A stretch of DNA of 55,602 nucleotides from DAOTXS01 sp034433515 (GCA_034433515.1 DAOUAL010000070.1:1-55602), one strand, 5' to 3'; shown: positions 41,270 to 50,298, counted from the stretch's first letter. A program made the numbers and translations. The notes: a model not told the origin generated them from the letters alone.

Positions 41270-42655
41270 ACGATGGCTGGCGAGGGGTAGCGTAATCGTA
41301 AAGATCGTTCCTTGGCCCAGGTTACTTTCGACCGTGAGCGTACCTTCTTGACCCTGGATCAATTCTTTGGCAATCGCCAATCCCAAGCCGGTGCCGTCGC
41401 CGGTCCGTGACGCATCGCCGCGATAAAAGCGCTCAAAGATGTGCGGCAAGAGATCCGGGGGAATGCCGGGACCGGTATCGCGCACGCTGATCGTTACATG
41501 CTGATTTGCGCGCGCTGTCGTTACGCTGATCGTGGCGTGCGCCGGCGTGTGGCGTAACGCATTATCCAGCAAGATGAGCAAGACTTGTTTGAGGGCGTCG
41601 CGGTCACCGAGCACAGAGACATCCAGCATATTATCGTATAGGATAGTTCGTTGAGGCGCCAAGAGTTTGGCTTGGCGGCAAGCGTCTTCGATCAACGGTT
41701 GAAGGGCGAGTGGCTCGCGGCGCAACGTTCGCCCGGCATCGGCACGGGCGAGCAACAAGAGTTGATTCACCAAACGAATCAGGCGGTCCGTTTCCTCTTT
41801 GGTATCGGCAAGGACTTCGGCACGCTCGTGCGCATCTATCGGCGGGTCACGGCGCAATAGATCAATGTTGCCGCGAATGGTGGTCAACGGCGTGCGGAGT
41901 TCGTGCGACGCATCAGCCACGAACCGGCGTTGATTTTGGAGGGCTTGTTCCATTTGCCGGTACGCCGATTCGAGTTCGGTCAGCATCGTATTGAACGTGG
42001 TAGCGAGTTGACCGATTTCATCGTTGGGACCGGTGTGTTGCACCCGGCGACTGAAATTGCGTTCTGCGCCGATGGCTTGCGCGGTGTGCGTGATCTGATG
42101 AATGGGGCGCAGAGTCATTCCCGCCAACCACCAACCGATGGCAAAGGTCGCGATGATCACCAGACCATCTGCGATGATAAAAATCAGGCGGAGGGTGGCA
42201 AGAGATTGTTCGCGTTCGGTGAGGGGGATGGCTACTTGAACAATGCGCACCACTCGATTTTGGACGATGATCGGTTGGCTATAGATCAACAAGAGTTCAT
42301 TGTCTACCTGCGCGGATTCCGTCCACGCCACACCGTTTTGAACCGCGTGCAAGCCGGCATCGCTCAGCGGCAAAGTGGTTTCGCCCAGATCGGGGCTACG
42401 ACTAATCACGCTGCCATCGGCGTGGCGGATTTGGGTCCAGCGGCCACGCGAGGGATCGAAGAGGGGCACGGGGTCGGTGCGCGAGGTGGAGCGACGCGCA
42501 GTAAGGACAAGCGCACGCACATTGCGTTCCAAGGTGGCTTGAATGGCATCCCACGTGATTCGGCTTTGAACGAAATAAATCGTTGCACTAAACGCAATCA
42601 ACGTGAACGCCAGAATGGTGGTGTAAAGCAAAGTTAGGCGCAAGCGAATAGACAT
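41261..42655 (-). CDS. Membrane sensor histidine kinase
   Basis: A 464-aa OmpR-partner kinase. It has an N-terminal membrane helix (about 5-27), an extracytoplasmic sensor of about 120 residues, a second helix (about 153-175), a HAMP domain, the H-box FVADASHELRTPLTT, the N-box LLDNALRH and the ATP lid DTGPGIPPDL...GTGLGLAI. The start at 42655 lies one base after the stop of the response-regulator gene, so the pair is translationally coupled. The sensor domain has no recognised ligand signature. Confidence 0.92.
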   Translation of the reverse strand: MSIRLRLTLLYTTILAFTLIAFSATIYFVQSRITWDAIQATLERNVRALVLTARRSTSRTDPVPLFDPSRGRWTQIRHADGSVISRSPDLGETTLPLSDAGLHAVQNGVAWTESAQVDNELLLIYSQPIIVQNRVVRIVQVAIPLTEREQSLATLRLIFIIADGLVIIATFAIGWWLAGMTLRPIHQITHTAQAIGAERNFSRRVQHTGPNDEIGQLATTFNTMLTELESAYRQMEQALQNQRRFVADASHELRTPLTTIRGNIDLLRRDPPIDAHERAEVLADTKEETDRLIRLVNQLLLLARADAGRTLRREPLALQPLIEDACRQAKLLAPQRTILYDNMLDVSVLGDRDALKQVLLILLDNALRHTPAHATISVTTARANQHVTISVRDTGPGIPPDLLPHIFERFYRGDASRTGDGTGLGLAIAKELIQGQEGTLTVESNLGQGTIFTITLPLASHRSE

Positions 42656-42656
42656 C

Positions 42657-43337
42657 TTATTCCTCACGCAAGACATAGCCGACGGCGCGTACCGTGTGAA
42701 TCAAGCGGGGCTCACCGCCGGCTTCGGTCTTTTTGCGCAGATAGCCGATGTACACCTCCAGGACATTGTCCGCTCCCTCAAAATCGTACCCCCACACGTC
42801 TTGCAAGATTTGTTCGCGACGCAGGACTTGGCGCGGATGGCGCATCAAATAGTGAAGCAAATCGAATTCTTTGCGCGTCAGTTCAAAAGTTCGTTGACCA
42901 CGCCGGGTCTCGCGCGTTACCGGATGAAGATAAAGGTCGGCATAGGTGAGCGGATCGCTTTGACTGGCGATGGCCGGTCGGCGGAGCAAAGCGTGGAGGC
43001 GCGCCACGAGTTCTGCCGGTGCAAAGGGTTTGACCAGATAATCATCTGCACCGGTTTCTAGCCCTTCCACGCGATCTTCGACGGCATCGCGCGCGGTAAG
43101 CATCAAGATGAGCGTCTGGTCATCCAGCGCGCGCAATTGTTGGATCACGCCAATGCCGTTCAGTCCCGGCATCAACCAATCGAGAATAATCACGTCTGGG
43201 TGATGGGATTGGACTTGGGCGAGCGCGGCGGTGCCATTGGGCGCGGTCAAGACGCGAAAGCCCTCCAACGTGAGCGTGCGTTGGAGCATGTTCAAAAGTT
43301 TGGGATCATCATCTACGACAAGGATAGTTGCCATCAT
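42657..43337 (-). CDS. OmpR-family response regulator
   Basis: DNA-binding response regulator, about 226 aa. The receiver domain (1-115) has the acidic pair DDD (8-10), phospho-acceptor Asp52 in IILDWLMPG, and the conserved Lys in LVKPF, counted from the second Met. The C-terminal winged helix has FELTRKEFDLLHYLMRHPRQVLRREQIL and RLIHTVRAVGYVL. Two Met codons are adjacent (43337, 43334). TATAAT on the minus strand (43343-43348) lies 5 bases before the first, suggesting a leaderless or nearly leaderless message. It is divergent from the OpgC-like gene, a possible target. Confidence 0.93.
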   Translation of the reverse strand: MMATILVVDDDPKLLNMLQRTLTLEGFRVLTAPNGTAALAQVQSHHPDVIILDWLMPGLNGIGVIQQLRALDDQTLILMLTARDAVEDRVEGLETGADDYLVKPFAPAELVARLHALLRRPAIASQSDPLTYADLYLHPVTRETRRGQRTFELTRKEFDLLHYLMRHPRQVLRREQILQDVWGYDFEGADNVLEVYIGYLRKKTEAGGEPRLIHTVRAVGYVLREE

Positions 43338-43500
43338 CCTAAATTATAGCACAATCGGCTGAGATGAAACTGTGGAAAGGTTGAGAAAACGCTAAGAAAA
43401 AATTAGCAATCTTTTAAGCGTATTCTCAGCATTGGCTTGGGTTGTCTTAATGTGCGGTCGGTAGAATGGGGGCGTCGTTCGATTGAGAAGAAAGGGAAAA

Positions 43501-44694
43501 ATGCAACTGGTTCGTTCTCCTATACCTACCGAGCGAGTTTTGCCGAATACCGAGGCGTTGCCCCGTTGGCTCAGTCTCGACTGGACATACCAAGCCGTTG
43601 ACAAACGCGATTTGCGGCTGGACCTCTTGCGCGGATTTGCCGTCTTTGCGATGGTAGTCAATCACTTGGGCGGCGCATCGTGGTTCTACCTCATTACCGG
43701 CGGCAACACGTTCTTTGTATCCGCCGCAGAGGCGTTTGTCTTTATTTCGGGGTTGGTCTTTGGCATTGTGTACGGCGGCATCGCCTTGAAGGAAGGGTTG
43801 CGCGCCGCGCAGGCCAAGGCGTTGCAGCGCGCGTTCACGCTTTACAAAGTAACTGTTGCGCTCACGCTTATTTTTGGCGCAATCTCATTCATGTTCAACC
43901 TGCCGTGGGTCCGCGATGTATCCGTAAGCAATCCGCTGACATTTGTGCTGGATGTGTTCACCCTGCATCAAACCTTGTATCTCACCGATATTCCAATGAT
44001 GTATACCTTCATGCTCTTGGGTGCCGCGTTGGCGTTAGCGTTGCTGGTCAACCGGCGGACGCATTGGCTGATGCTGGGGTCGGCGGGGTTATGGTTGTTG
44101 GCGCAACTTTTTCCCGCGCAATTCCAGTTTCCGTGGAACGTGAGCGGGAGCACCACCTTCGATCTGGCGGCGTGGCAATTGCTGTTCTTTGGCGCCATGG
44201 CGATTGGATTCCATCGCGACGCGCTCGCGAAAAAACTAGACACCTTGCCGCGCCTGCCGTACTTTATTCTTGCCAGCGTCTTGGTGCTGTGGCTCGTTCA
44301 GTTGCGCAATACCGATGGCGCGTGGCTGGCGCAACTTTTCCCGGGGATGAACACCGATGCGTTTCTCGCCGGTTTCTTTTCCAAGAACACGCTCGCGCCG
44401 GGTAGATTGATCGCCAGTTTCATTGTGTTCCAATTTGCTTTTCTCGCCACGACCTTGTTTTGGAAACCGATCCAAGCCGCCCTGGGTTGGCTCTTGCTAC
44501 CCTTGGGTCAAAACGCGCTCTATGCTTACACGATGCATGTCATCATCATTGCGTTGATGGCAGCGGTAATGCCGTATCTGCCCATCAACATCGCGGCGGA
44601 TGGGGTTCTCAACACCGGTTGGCAACTCGTCATCGTGTTGGCACTCTGGGGGATGATTCAACGCCGATTCTTGTTCAAGATTGTGCCGCGTTAA
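43501..44694 (+). CDS. OpgC-like integral membrane protein
   Basis: A 397-aa multi-spanning membrane protein with about 10 hydrophobic segments. The N-terminal RDLRLDLLRGFAVFAMVVNHLGG segment and later FVFISGLVFGIVYGG and LGQNALYAYTMHVIIIAL are characteristic of the OpgC family, which resembles acyltransferase-3 membrane enzymes that succinylate periplasmic glucans. The substrate here is unknown. The ATG at 43501 is used. It lies divergently from the two-component genes across a 163-bp AT-rich gap that contains an imperfect inverted pair (CGCTAAGAAAA...TTTTAAGCG). Confidence 0.82.
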   Translation: MQLVRSPIPTERVLPNTEALPRWLSLDWTYQAVDKRDLRLDLLRGFAVFAMVVNHLGGASWFYLITGGNTFFVSAAEAFVFISGLVFGIVYGGIALKEGLRAAQAKALQRAFTLYKVTVALTLIFGAISFMFNLPWVRDVSVSNPLTFVLDVFTLHQTLYLTDIPMMYTFMLLGAALALALLVNRRTHWLMLGSAGLWLLAQLFPAQFQFPWNVSGSTTFDLAAWQLLFFGAMAIGFHRDALAKKLDTLPRLPYFILASVLVLWLVQLRNTDGAWLAQLFPGMNTDAFLAGFFSKNTLAPGRLIASFIVFQFAFLATTLFWKPIQAALGWLLLPLGQNALYAYTMHVIIIALMAAVMPYLPINIAADGVLNTGWQLVIVLALWGMIQRRFLFKIVPR

Positions 44695-44724
44695 CGCGCA
44701 AGTCTCTGATCTGGAGGCGAAATA

Positions 44725-46122
44725 ATGAAACGAAATGTCTTGATCATTGGCGGTATCGTCATGGTCCTTTTGGTTATCGGCGTGTTTTTGATTCCACGAT
44801 TTACAGTCAGCGCATCTACCACAACGACCGTGCAGACAGCCACCGTGACGCGCGGTTCCCTCGTTGCCACGGTGAGTGCGGCGGGGAATGTGTCCGTCCC
44901 CGAAGACGCCGTCCTGGCTTTTCAAACATCCGGGCGCGTAACACAGGTCAATGTCCAAGTGGGCGATCCGGTCAAAAAGGGCCAAGTGCTGATGCAGTTG
45001 GACACCACCGATTTGGAAGCGTCGCTCAAATCTGCGCAGATCAGTTTGGCGAGCGCGCAAGCCAGTTACGATCAGACCATGACCGATTTGCAGTTCGCGC
45101 TCCGCAATGCCCAAGCGAACCTTGCCACGGCAAAGGCAAATCTGGAGGCGGCAAAAGCCAAGAACGATCAAAATCCCAACTCGCTCATCGTTGCCAAAGC
45201 GGCGTTGGATAAAGCCACCATTGCCTTGCAAAAAGCGCAAGCCGATTATAACGCCGTTGCGTGGCGGCCCGATGTGGGAATGACCACGCAAGCGCAGACG
45301 CTCGCCAGCGCGACGTTGGATTATCAATCTGCTCTAGCGAACTATAACATCACCGTCGCCAACCTCAACGATACCGCGCTCAAACAAGCGCAAGCATCGT
45401 ACGAGAACGCGCAGGTGGCCTTGGAGCAGGCGCAGAAAAATCTAGAGACCAAAAAGATTTCCGCGCAAGCCCAACTCGATAGCGCGAAAATTGCTGTCGA
45501 ACAAGCGCAACGCAATCTCGACAAAGCCAAACTCGTCGCGCCGTTCGATGGCGTGGTGGCGGCGGTCAACTTTAGCGTGGGTGATACCGCGTCCGGCAAC
45601 GCCGTGACTATCGTGGATCTGTCGCAGTTGCAAATCAAAGTAACGGTCGCCGAGGTAGACATTGCCAAGATCAAACCGGGACAAACCGCGCAAATCACTT
45701 TTGATGCTTTAGCGGGCAAGACGTATCAAGGCAAGGTGCTGTCCATTGCGCCGGTGGCTACCGTTACGCAAGGCGTGGTCAATTATCCGGTGACCATCGC
45801 TGTCCTCGATAACGATGGCACCATCAAGCCGGGAATGACTGCCAACTTGACCATCGTCGTTGAGGAACGCGATAACGTGTTGCTGGTGCCCTTGCGCGCG
45901 GTGCGGACGCAGGGCAATCAAAAAATTGTTACCGTCGTTTATCAGGGACAAAACATTAGCGTCCCGGTGACGGTTGGCTTGACGAACGATACCTACGCTG
46001 AAATTACCAGCACCGGTCTGCAAGAAGGTGATCGGGTTGTGCTCACGACCACGACTACCCGGACGACCACCGGCGGTGGACCTGGGATTGGTTTTGGCAT
46101 TCCGATTCCGGGGTTACGCTAA
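44725..46122 (+). CDS. HlyD/RND-type periplasmic adaptor (membrane fusion protein)
   Basis: A 465-aa efflux adaptor. An N-terminal membrane anchor (about 5-25) leads to a lipoyl half-motif (SAAGNVSVPEDAVLAFQTSGRVTQVNVQVGDPVKKGQVL). A long Ala/Gln-rich coiled coil (about 95-260, with many QAxxxLxxA repeats) follows, then the second lipoyl half (APFDGVVAAVNFSVGD) and beta-barrel domains. It would link an inner-membrane pump to the envelope. The usual MacB-like ATPase/permease partner does not follow; the next genes encode secreted proteins. The tail is Thr/Gly-rich (TTTTRTTTGGGPG). Confidence 0.9.
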   Translation: MKRNVLIIGGIVMVLLVIGVFLIPRFTVSASTTTTVQTATVTRGSLVATVSAAGNVSVPEDAVLAFQTSGRVTQVNVQVGDPVKKGQVLMQLDTTDLEASLKSAQISLASAQASYDQTMTDLQFALRNAQANLATAKANLEAAKAKNDQNPNSLIVAKAALDKATIALQKAQADYNAVAWRPDVGMTTQAQTLASATLDYQSALANYNITVANLNDTALKQAQASYENAQVALEQAQKNLETKKISAQAQLDSAKIAVEQAQRNLDKAKLVAPFDGVVAAVNFSVGDTASGNAVTIVDLSQLQIKVTVAEVDIAKIKPGQTAQITFDALAGKTYQGKVLSIAPVATVTQGVVNYPVTIAVLDNDGTIKPGMTANLTIVVEERDNVLLVPLRAVRTQGNQKIVTVVYQGQNISVPVTVGLTNDTYAEITSTGLQEGDRVVLTTTTTRTTTGGGPGIGFGIPIPGLR

Positions 46123-46257
46123 TACGAGTGCGACGATTCAAGACATCACATTCTCGGTAGCGGTTGGATCGTTCTTTGGCATCTATCCCGCCAATCGCGT
46201 CGCTAGTCTGCATCCCATCGGAGCATTGCGATACGAATAAAAATAGGGATAACTCCG

Positions 46258-46266
46258 AAGGAGGTG
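46258..46266 (+). promoter_or_regulatory. Extra Shine-Dalgarno-like motif in the leader
   Basis: AAGGAGGTG lies 72 nt before the ATG at 46339. The GTG within it opens a 21-codon frame that ends at a TAG (46327-46329) inside the gene's own ribosome site, the same layout as at 17426. Confidence 0.4.
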
Positions 46267-46338
46267 AGAGCAAACGAGAGTATTGAGACCACACAATCGA
46301 AATTAGAAATTGCTCTGCAAGAAACCTAGGAGGTGAAC

Positions 46339-46992
46339 ATGTTAGGCAAAACGAAATTAATTGTCGCGGGCGTGCTTGTCGTTGCGCTGTTGGCAATCGG
46401 TGTGGGTGGTGCGGTGGCGTTTGCGCAGGGTCCTACCCCAACGACACCAAAAACGTGGATGGATCTGTACTGGCAAACGCTCGCGCAGAAACTCGGCACG
46501 ACGGTTGAGAAATTGCAGCAGGCAATCACGGATGCACGCAAAGAAGCGGCAACACAAGGTGTGCAACAGGGCTTGTTGACGCAAAATCAAGCCGATCGCA
46601 TCACGGGGAACACTGTTCAAGGCGTCATTGCGCAAGCCGGGTTGGATGCGGCTGCCAAGACGTTAGGCATGACCAGCACGGACTTGACCACCGCCTTGCG
46701 CACCAAGACGTTGCTCACGCTGGCGCAAGAAAAGAACGTGGATATTACTAAACTGCGCACCGCGATTGCCGATGCTCAAAAAGCCGCGATTGATCAACTA
46801 GTCAATGACGGCAAACTCACGCAAACGCAAGCCGATAAACTCAAAGCGAATCTCAAGCCAGAGAACGTTGATCTCAATCGCTTTGGCTTTGGACGCGGTG
46901 GGTTTGGCTTTGCAGCGCCTGCCCCGTTCGGTGGCAAATGGCTACCGTTCGATGGCAAGGGGCTGCCGTTTGGACGTGGCGGCAGACGCTAA
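46339..46992 (+). CDS. Secreted protein with LTQxQAD motifs and Gly-rich tail
   Basis: A 217-aa exported protein of unknown function. The signal sequence (about 1-29, ending near VAFAQG) is followed by a helical region with two related motifs, GLLTQNQADRI (about 84-94) and GKLTQTQADKL (about 156-166). A Gly/Phe/Pro-rich tail ends FGRGGRR. Similar small secreted proteins are common in Chloroflexota and Actinobacteria but have no assigned role. The ATG at 46339 follows AGGAGG; the GTG at 46333 is rejected because it falls within that site. Confidence 0.7.
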   Translation: MLGKTKLIVAGVLVVALLAIGVGGAVAFAQGPTPTTPKTWMDLYWQTLAQKLGTTVEKLQQAITDARKEAATQGVQQGLLTQNQADRITGNTVQGVIAQAGLDAAAKTLGMTSTDLTTALRTKTLLTLAQEKNVDITKLRTAIADAQKAAIDQLVNDGKLTQTQADKLKANLKPENVDLNRFGFGRGGFGFAAPAPFGGKWLPFDGKGLPFGRGGRR

Positions 46993-47025
46993 ACTGACAC
47001 ACACGCTACCCGTGTAAACCCCATT

Positions 47026-47067
47026 GCCACGAAGGTCACCGAGCGTTGCTCGCGTGATCTTCGTGGC
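47026..47067 (+). terminator. Long imperfect hairpin
   Basis: GCCACGAAG...GAGC pairs with GCTC...CTTCGTGGC across about 19 positions with small bulges, around a GTT loop. ATTTTT follows 8 bases later (47075-47080), so it could terminate the upstream gene. The arms use the CCACGAAGG theme of the ~140-bp repeat. Confidence 0.5.
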
Positions 47068-47092
47068 ACAAAATATTTTTAATGAGGCAAAG

Positions 47093-47539
47093 ATGAAACG
47101 GATTCTTGTGATTGTCCTGGGCGCGCTGGTGATTGCCGGTATCGCTGGCGGCGTAGGTTATGCGGCGGGGACGCAAAACGGACTGGCGCAAGCCCAAAAT
47201 ATTCGCAATGAATTTTTCCAACAACGCGGTGGACAGTTTGGACCAGGGACGAATCCTAGTGCAGCCGGCACGCCCTTTGCCGGGCAGGGACAACCGGGCG
47301 CGTTTGGTGGACGCGGTACGAGTGGCGTGGTCAAAAGCGTGGATGGCAACACGATTCAATTGACCGCGCAGGACGGAAGTTCGATTACCGTCAAAGTGGA
47401 TCACAACACGACCTACCAAAAAATAACCACCGCGACGTTAGCCGATGTCAAAGCCAACACCCGCATTATCGTCATCGGCGAGACGAGTAGTGGCACGGTG
47501 ACCGCGCGCTCAATCCAAATCACGGGGAGCAGTCAATAA
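47093..47539 (+). CDS. Exported DUF5666-like protein
   Basis: A 148-aa protein with an N-terminal membrane anchor or signal (about 3-24), a Gly/Pro/Gln-rich spacer (about 40-78) and a C-terminal beta domain: GVVKSVDGNTIQLTAQDGSSITVKVDHNTTYQK...RIIVIGETSSGTVTARSIQI. This G-V-V-x-S-V-D-G-N-T-I pattern is typical of DUF5666. The function of the family is unknown. The ATG at 47093 has GAGGC upstream; the longer frame from 47024 would read through the hairpin. Confidence 0.75.
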   Translation: MKRILVIVLGALVIAGIAGGVGYAAGTQNGLAQAQNIRNEFFQQRGGQFGPGTNPSAAGTPFAGQGQPGAFGGRGTSGVVKSVDGNTIQLTAQDGSSITVKVDHNTTYQKITTATLADVKANTRIIVIGETSSGTVTARSIQITGSSQ

Positions 47540-47573
47540 CGTCGTTGGATCGTGGGGCAAGACAAGGAGAATC

Positions 47574-49049
47574 ATGAAACACGTGCAACTTGGACGAATG
47601 ATCATCTTGGGGATGGCGATTGTCTGGGTGCTGATGATTGTCTCTGCCGGGTTCGCCGCGGGACCCACCGGTGCTAGCCCGCTCGATCCGTTGAGGGTGC
47701 CAACCAGCGAACAAACCATCGCACCAAACACTACGTTGTGGTTTTACTTCGATTACACCCCCGATACGCCGGCACCGGGATTTGGTGGACGCGCGGGGGC
47801 AAGCACGCGCGCCAAGGTCAACGTAACGGTGGATGCGCATGGCGCACCCGGCTTGCAGTTTGCCATTTACACACCCACGCAAGCGAGCGATTGGTTACGC
47901 GATCCCACCACCGCACCGGTCGGTCGTGGCACGCCGTACGTGGATGCCTTGACCGAAGAAGTTACGCACGATTTGTACTGGTCGGGTGCATTCAACATCG
48001 CAGGCAGATATTTTGTTGCGCTCACCAACCCGAGTGCGAATGCGATTTCATTTCGATTGACGGTTACCGGCGATACGGTCACGCTCTACCCCACGCCAAC
48101 GCCCTCGCCTTCGCCAACCTTGTTCGTGCCGATTACGGTAACACCGGTACCCACCGGAACAATTCAAGGCAAAATCGTTTTTGAGACGGCGACGGGCGGC
48201 GACATTTATACGGTCAACGGTGATGGCTCGAATCTGACGCGCGTATCACACGGCATTGATCCTGCTTGGTCGCCGGATGGCAAGCAAATTGTCTTTGCGC
48301 GCTGGGACAATGTGGCGCCCGGGATTTATATTGCGAATGCCGATGGCTCGAACGAACAATTGGTTTTTGGGACACCGCGTGCGCGTTGGCCCCAATGGAG
48401 TCCCGATGGCAGGTTTATCGTCTTTGCGCAAGACAAGTCCAAGGATGAGCGCACGATCATTTGGAAACTAGGAGTCGTGGAACTCGCCACCGGCAAATTG
48501 ACCGAGCCACAATGCACGCAACTCTGCTTTGTGCCTAGTTGGGGGCCCGATAGCACAACCATCGCCTTCACCGATCCCGGGGTGGGCATCCAAGCAACCA
48601 GCAGAATAGGTGGTGCGGCATCGCTGGTCCTGGGTCCTACGGGGATGTACTGGGACGCATCGAAAAACGCGGCGATGCCGATCTTGTATATGCCACCCAT
48701 TCAAAACTCGGAATGGAGTTCGGATGGGCGGCGGATCGTCTATTCGCAAAAGGCACACGATCGGTGGGAAGTGAATGTGGTCAATGCCGATGGGAGCCAT
48801 CAAGTTGCCGTCACCAAGCCCGATCTGATCTTGACCTTGTTCTTTAACGTGGTCCATCACAACGTCGCCCCCACTTGGTCGCCGGACAATCAGCAAATCT
48901 TGTTCCTCTCGGATCGGAATGGCACGTGGGAATTTTTCGTTACCGACCTCACGGGGGCGACCATTCGCCAAGTACTCAAGAATGTTACCGATCAAGTCGC
49001 GGTGAAATTCACCTTTGAGAACGAACGCATGATGGATTGGACAAAATAA
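47574..49049 (+). CDS. Secreted TolB-like beta-propeller protein
   Basis: A 491-aa exported protein. A signal sequence (about 1-28) precedes a beta-sandwich-like region (about 35-165) and a Thr/Pro linker (TPTPSPSPT). A propeller follows, built of PD40/WD40-like repeats with the repeated motifs ADGSN, PxWSPDG and IVFxxD (for example IDPAWSPDGKQIVFARWD, RWPQWSPDGRFIVFAQD, APTWSPDNQQILFLSDRNG). Such propellers bind proteins or polymers at the cell surface. The ATG at 47574 has AAGGAG upstream. It ends 17 bp before the haem-binding gene. Confidence 0.82.
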   Translation: MKHVQLGRMIILGMAIVWVLMIVSAGFAAGPTGASPLDPLRVPTSEQTIAPNTTLWFYFDYTPDTPAPGFGGRAGASTRAKVNVTVDAHGAPGLQFAIYTPTQASDWLRDPTTAPVGRGTPYVDALTEEVTHDLYWSGAFNIAGRYFVALTNPSANAISFRLTVTGDTVTLYPTPTPSPSPTLFVPITVTPVPTGTIQGKIVFETATGGDIYTVNGDGSNLTRVSHGIDPAWSPDGKQIVFARWDNVAPGIYIANADGSNEQLVFGTPRARWPQWSPDGRFIVFAQDKSKDERTIIWKLGVVELATGKLTEPQCTQLCFVPSWGPDSTTIAFTDPGVGIQATSRIGGAASLVLGPTGMYWDASKNAAMPILYMPPIQNSEWSSDGRRIVYSQKAHDRWEVNVVNADGSHQVAVTKPDLILTLFFNVVHHNVAPTWSPDNQQILFLSDRNGTWEFFVTDLTGATIRQVLKNVTDQVAVKFTFENERMMDWTK

Positions 49050-49066
49050 TTCAACGTGGAGATTCT

Positions 49067-49501
49067 ATGCTCAAACGCATTCTCATTGGAATAGTCATCG
49101 TTATCGGCTTGGGGTTCATCGCTTTGCAACTGGTACCGTATGGACGGAATCACACCAATCCGCCGGTACAAGCCGAACCCAAGTGGAACAGTCCCACCAC
49201 CCGTGAACTTGCTCAACGTGCTTGTTTCGATTGTCATAGCAACGAAACCGAATGGCCCTGGTATTCCACTATCGCGCCGTTTTCGTGGTTGATTCAGCGC
49301 GATGTGGAGCAAGGACGTGCCAGACTCAATTTTTCGCAATGGAATTTGCCTCAGCGCGAAGCGCGGGGTGCCGCCCGCGAGGTTCAACGCGGCACGATGC
49401 CGCCATGGTACTATGTGTTGCTTCATCCCTCGGCGCATCTTTCCGCCGAAGAAAAACAAACCCTCATTAGTGGTTTGAATGCTTCGCTGACACAGCGCTA
49501 G
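49067..49501 (+). CDS. Haem-binding domain protein (single c-type CxxCH)
   Basis: A 144-aa membrane-anchored protein of the Haem_bd family. An N-terminal helix (about 4-24) anchors it outside the membrane. CFDCH (53-57) is the haem-attachment site, followed by SNETEWPWYS, and the C-terminus has GTMPPWYYVLLHPSAHLS, whose Met may be the second haem ligand. It probably acts in electron transfer in the envelope. The ATG at 49067 has GGAG upstream; an in-frame start at 49037 is weaker. Confidence 0.85.
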   Translation: MLKRILIGIVIVIGLGFIALQLVPYGRNHTNPPVQAEPKWNSPTTRELAQRACFDCHSNETEWPWYSTIAPFSWLIQRDVEQGRARLNFSQWNLPQREARGAAREVQRGTMPPWYYVLLHPSAHLSAEEKQTLISGLNASLTQR

Positions 49502-49508
49502 ATCAATA

Positions 49509-49710
49509 GCGCGTACAGACGAATCGGCGACTCGACCAGCCCAGCCGCCGCAGGTCGGCTTTGGGTTGCAATACACTGACCAAGCCCTAAATCGTCCAGC
49601 ACGACGGAAGGCAAAGTCCCTTGAGTCGGCGACTCGTCTGTACGCGCCGTAGGGCGACTTGGGGTCTTGGTGGCTGCGACTTCAGTCGCCCGATCCGACT
49701 TTGCAACAGC
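49509..49710 (+). repeat. Repeat family 3, long copy with inverted ends
   Basis: GCGCGTACAGACGA (49509-49522) and TCGTCTGTACGCGC (49634-49647) are perfect 14-base inverted repeats. Within and beyond them lie segments shared with 222-275. The unit fills most of the 326-bp gap 49502-49827, the rest being the greA promoter and leader. No gene is visible in it. Confidence 0.6.
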
Positions 49711-49723
49711 CTTGGCACGACGG

Positions 49724-49752
49724 TTGCACAAAAATCGAAATTCGAGTATAAT
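49724..49752 (+). promoter_or_regulatory. greA promoter
   Basis: TTGCAC (49724-49729) and TATAAT (49747-49752) are 17 bases apart, giving a leader of about 70 nt to the ATG at 49828. Confidence 0.8.
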
Positions 49753-49827
49753 CGGTATCAGTTGGACGTCGTCCTTAAAGTGACAGGCGGTGTCCGACTG
49801 ATTTTTTATCAGCGAGAGGTAGTAGCG

Positions 49828-50298
49828 ATGGCTGAAAAACCCATCTTTTTGACCCTCGAGGGTCGGGCTAAATTAGAAGAAGAACTCAATCATCTCAAGA
49901 CGATCAAACGCGCCCAAGTGGCTGAAGCGATTCACGCGGCAAAAGAAGAAGGCGACATCATGGAAAACTCGGCCTATGATGAAGCCAAAAACGAGCAAGC
50001 GTTTGTCGAAGGGCGCATTATGACGATTGAGCAAATGCTCAAGAATGCCGTCATCATTGATGAAACGCGCGTCAGCGATGTGGTTGGGATCGGCACGTTT
50101 GTAACCGTCGTCGAACGGGGCCATCGCGAGGATGAAATGTACCAAATCGTTGGCTCGGCGGAAGCCGACCCGGCAAACGGACGCATTTCGAACGAATCGC
50201 CGGTAGGTAAAGCCCTACTCGGCAAGCGCGTGGGGGATGAAGTCCAAGTGAAAATTCCGGACGGCGTGCGTCATCTCAAGATCGTCGAAATCCGATAA
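49828..50298 (+). CDS. greA: Transcription elongation factor GreA
   Basis: Stimulates transcript cleavage by backtracked RNA polymerase. The N-terminal coiled coil (about 10-75) carries the two acidic tip residues in KEEGDIMENSAYDEAKNEQ, and the C-terminal FKBP-like domain has YQIVGSAEADP and SPVGKALLGKRVGDEV. At 156 aa it matches the normal length. The ATG at 49828 follows GAGGTAGTAGCG and replaces a longer upstream frame. Confidence 0.96.
   Translation: MAEKPIFLTLEGRAKLEEELNHLKTIKRAQVAEAIHAAKEEGDIMENSAYDEAKNEQAFVEGRIMTIEQMLKNAVIIDETRVSDVVGIGTFVTVVERGHREDEMYQIVGSAEADPANGRISNESPVGKALLGKRVGDEVQVKIPDGVRHLKIVEIR

Noticed and set aside
41903..42637. 244-codon plus-strand frame opposite the histidine kinase
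   Set aside because: The kinase frame has all expected motifs; this one has none.
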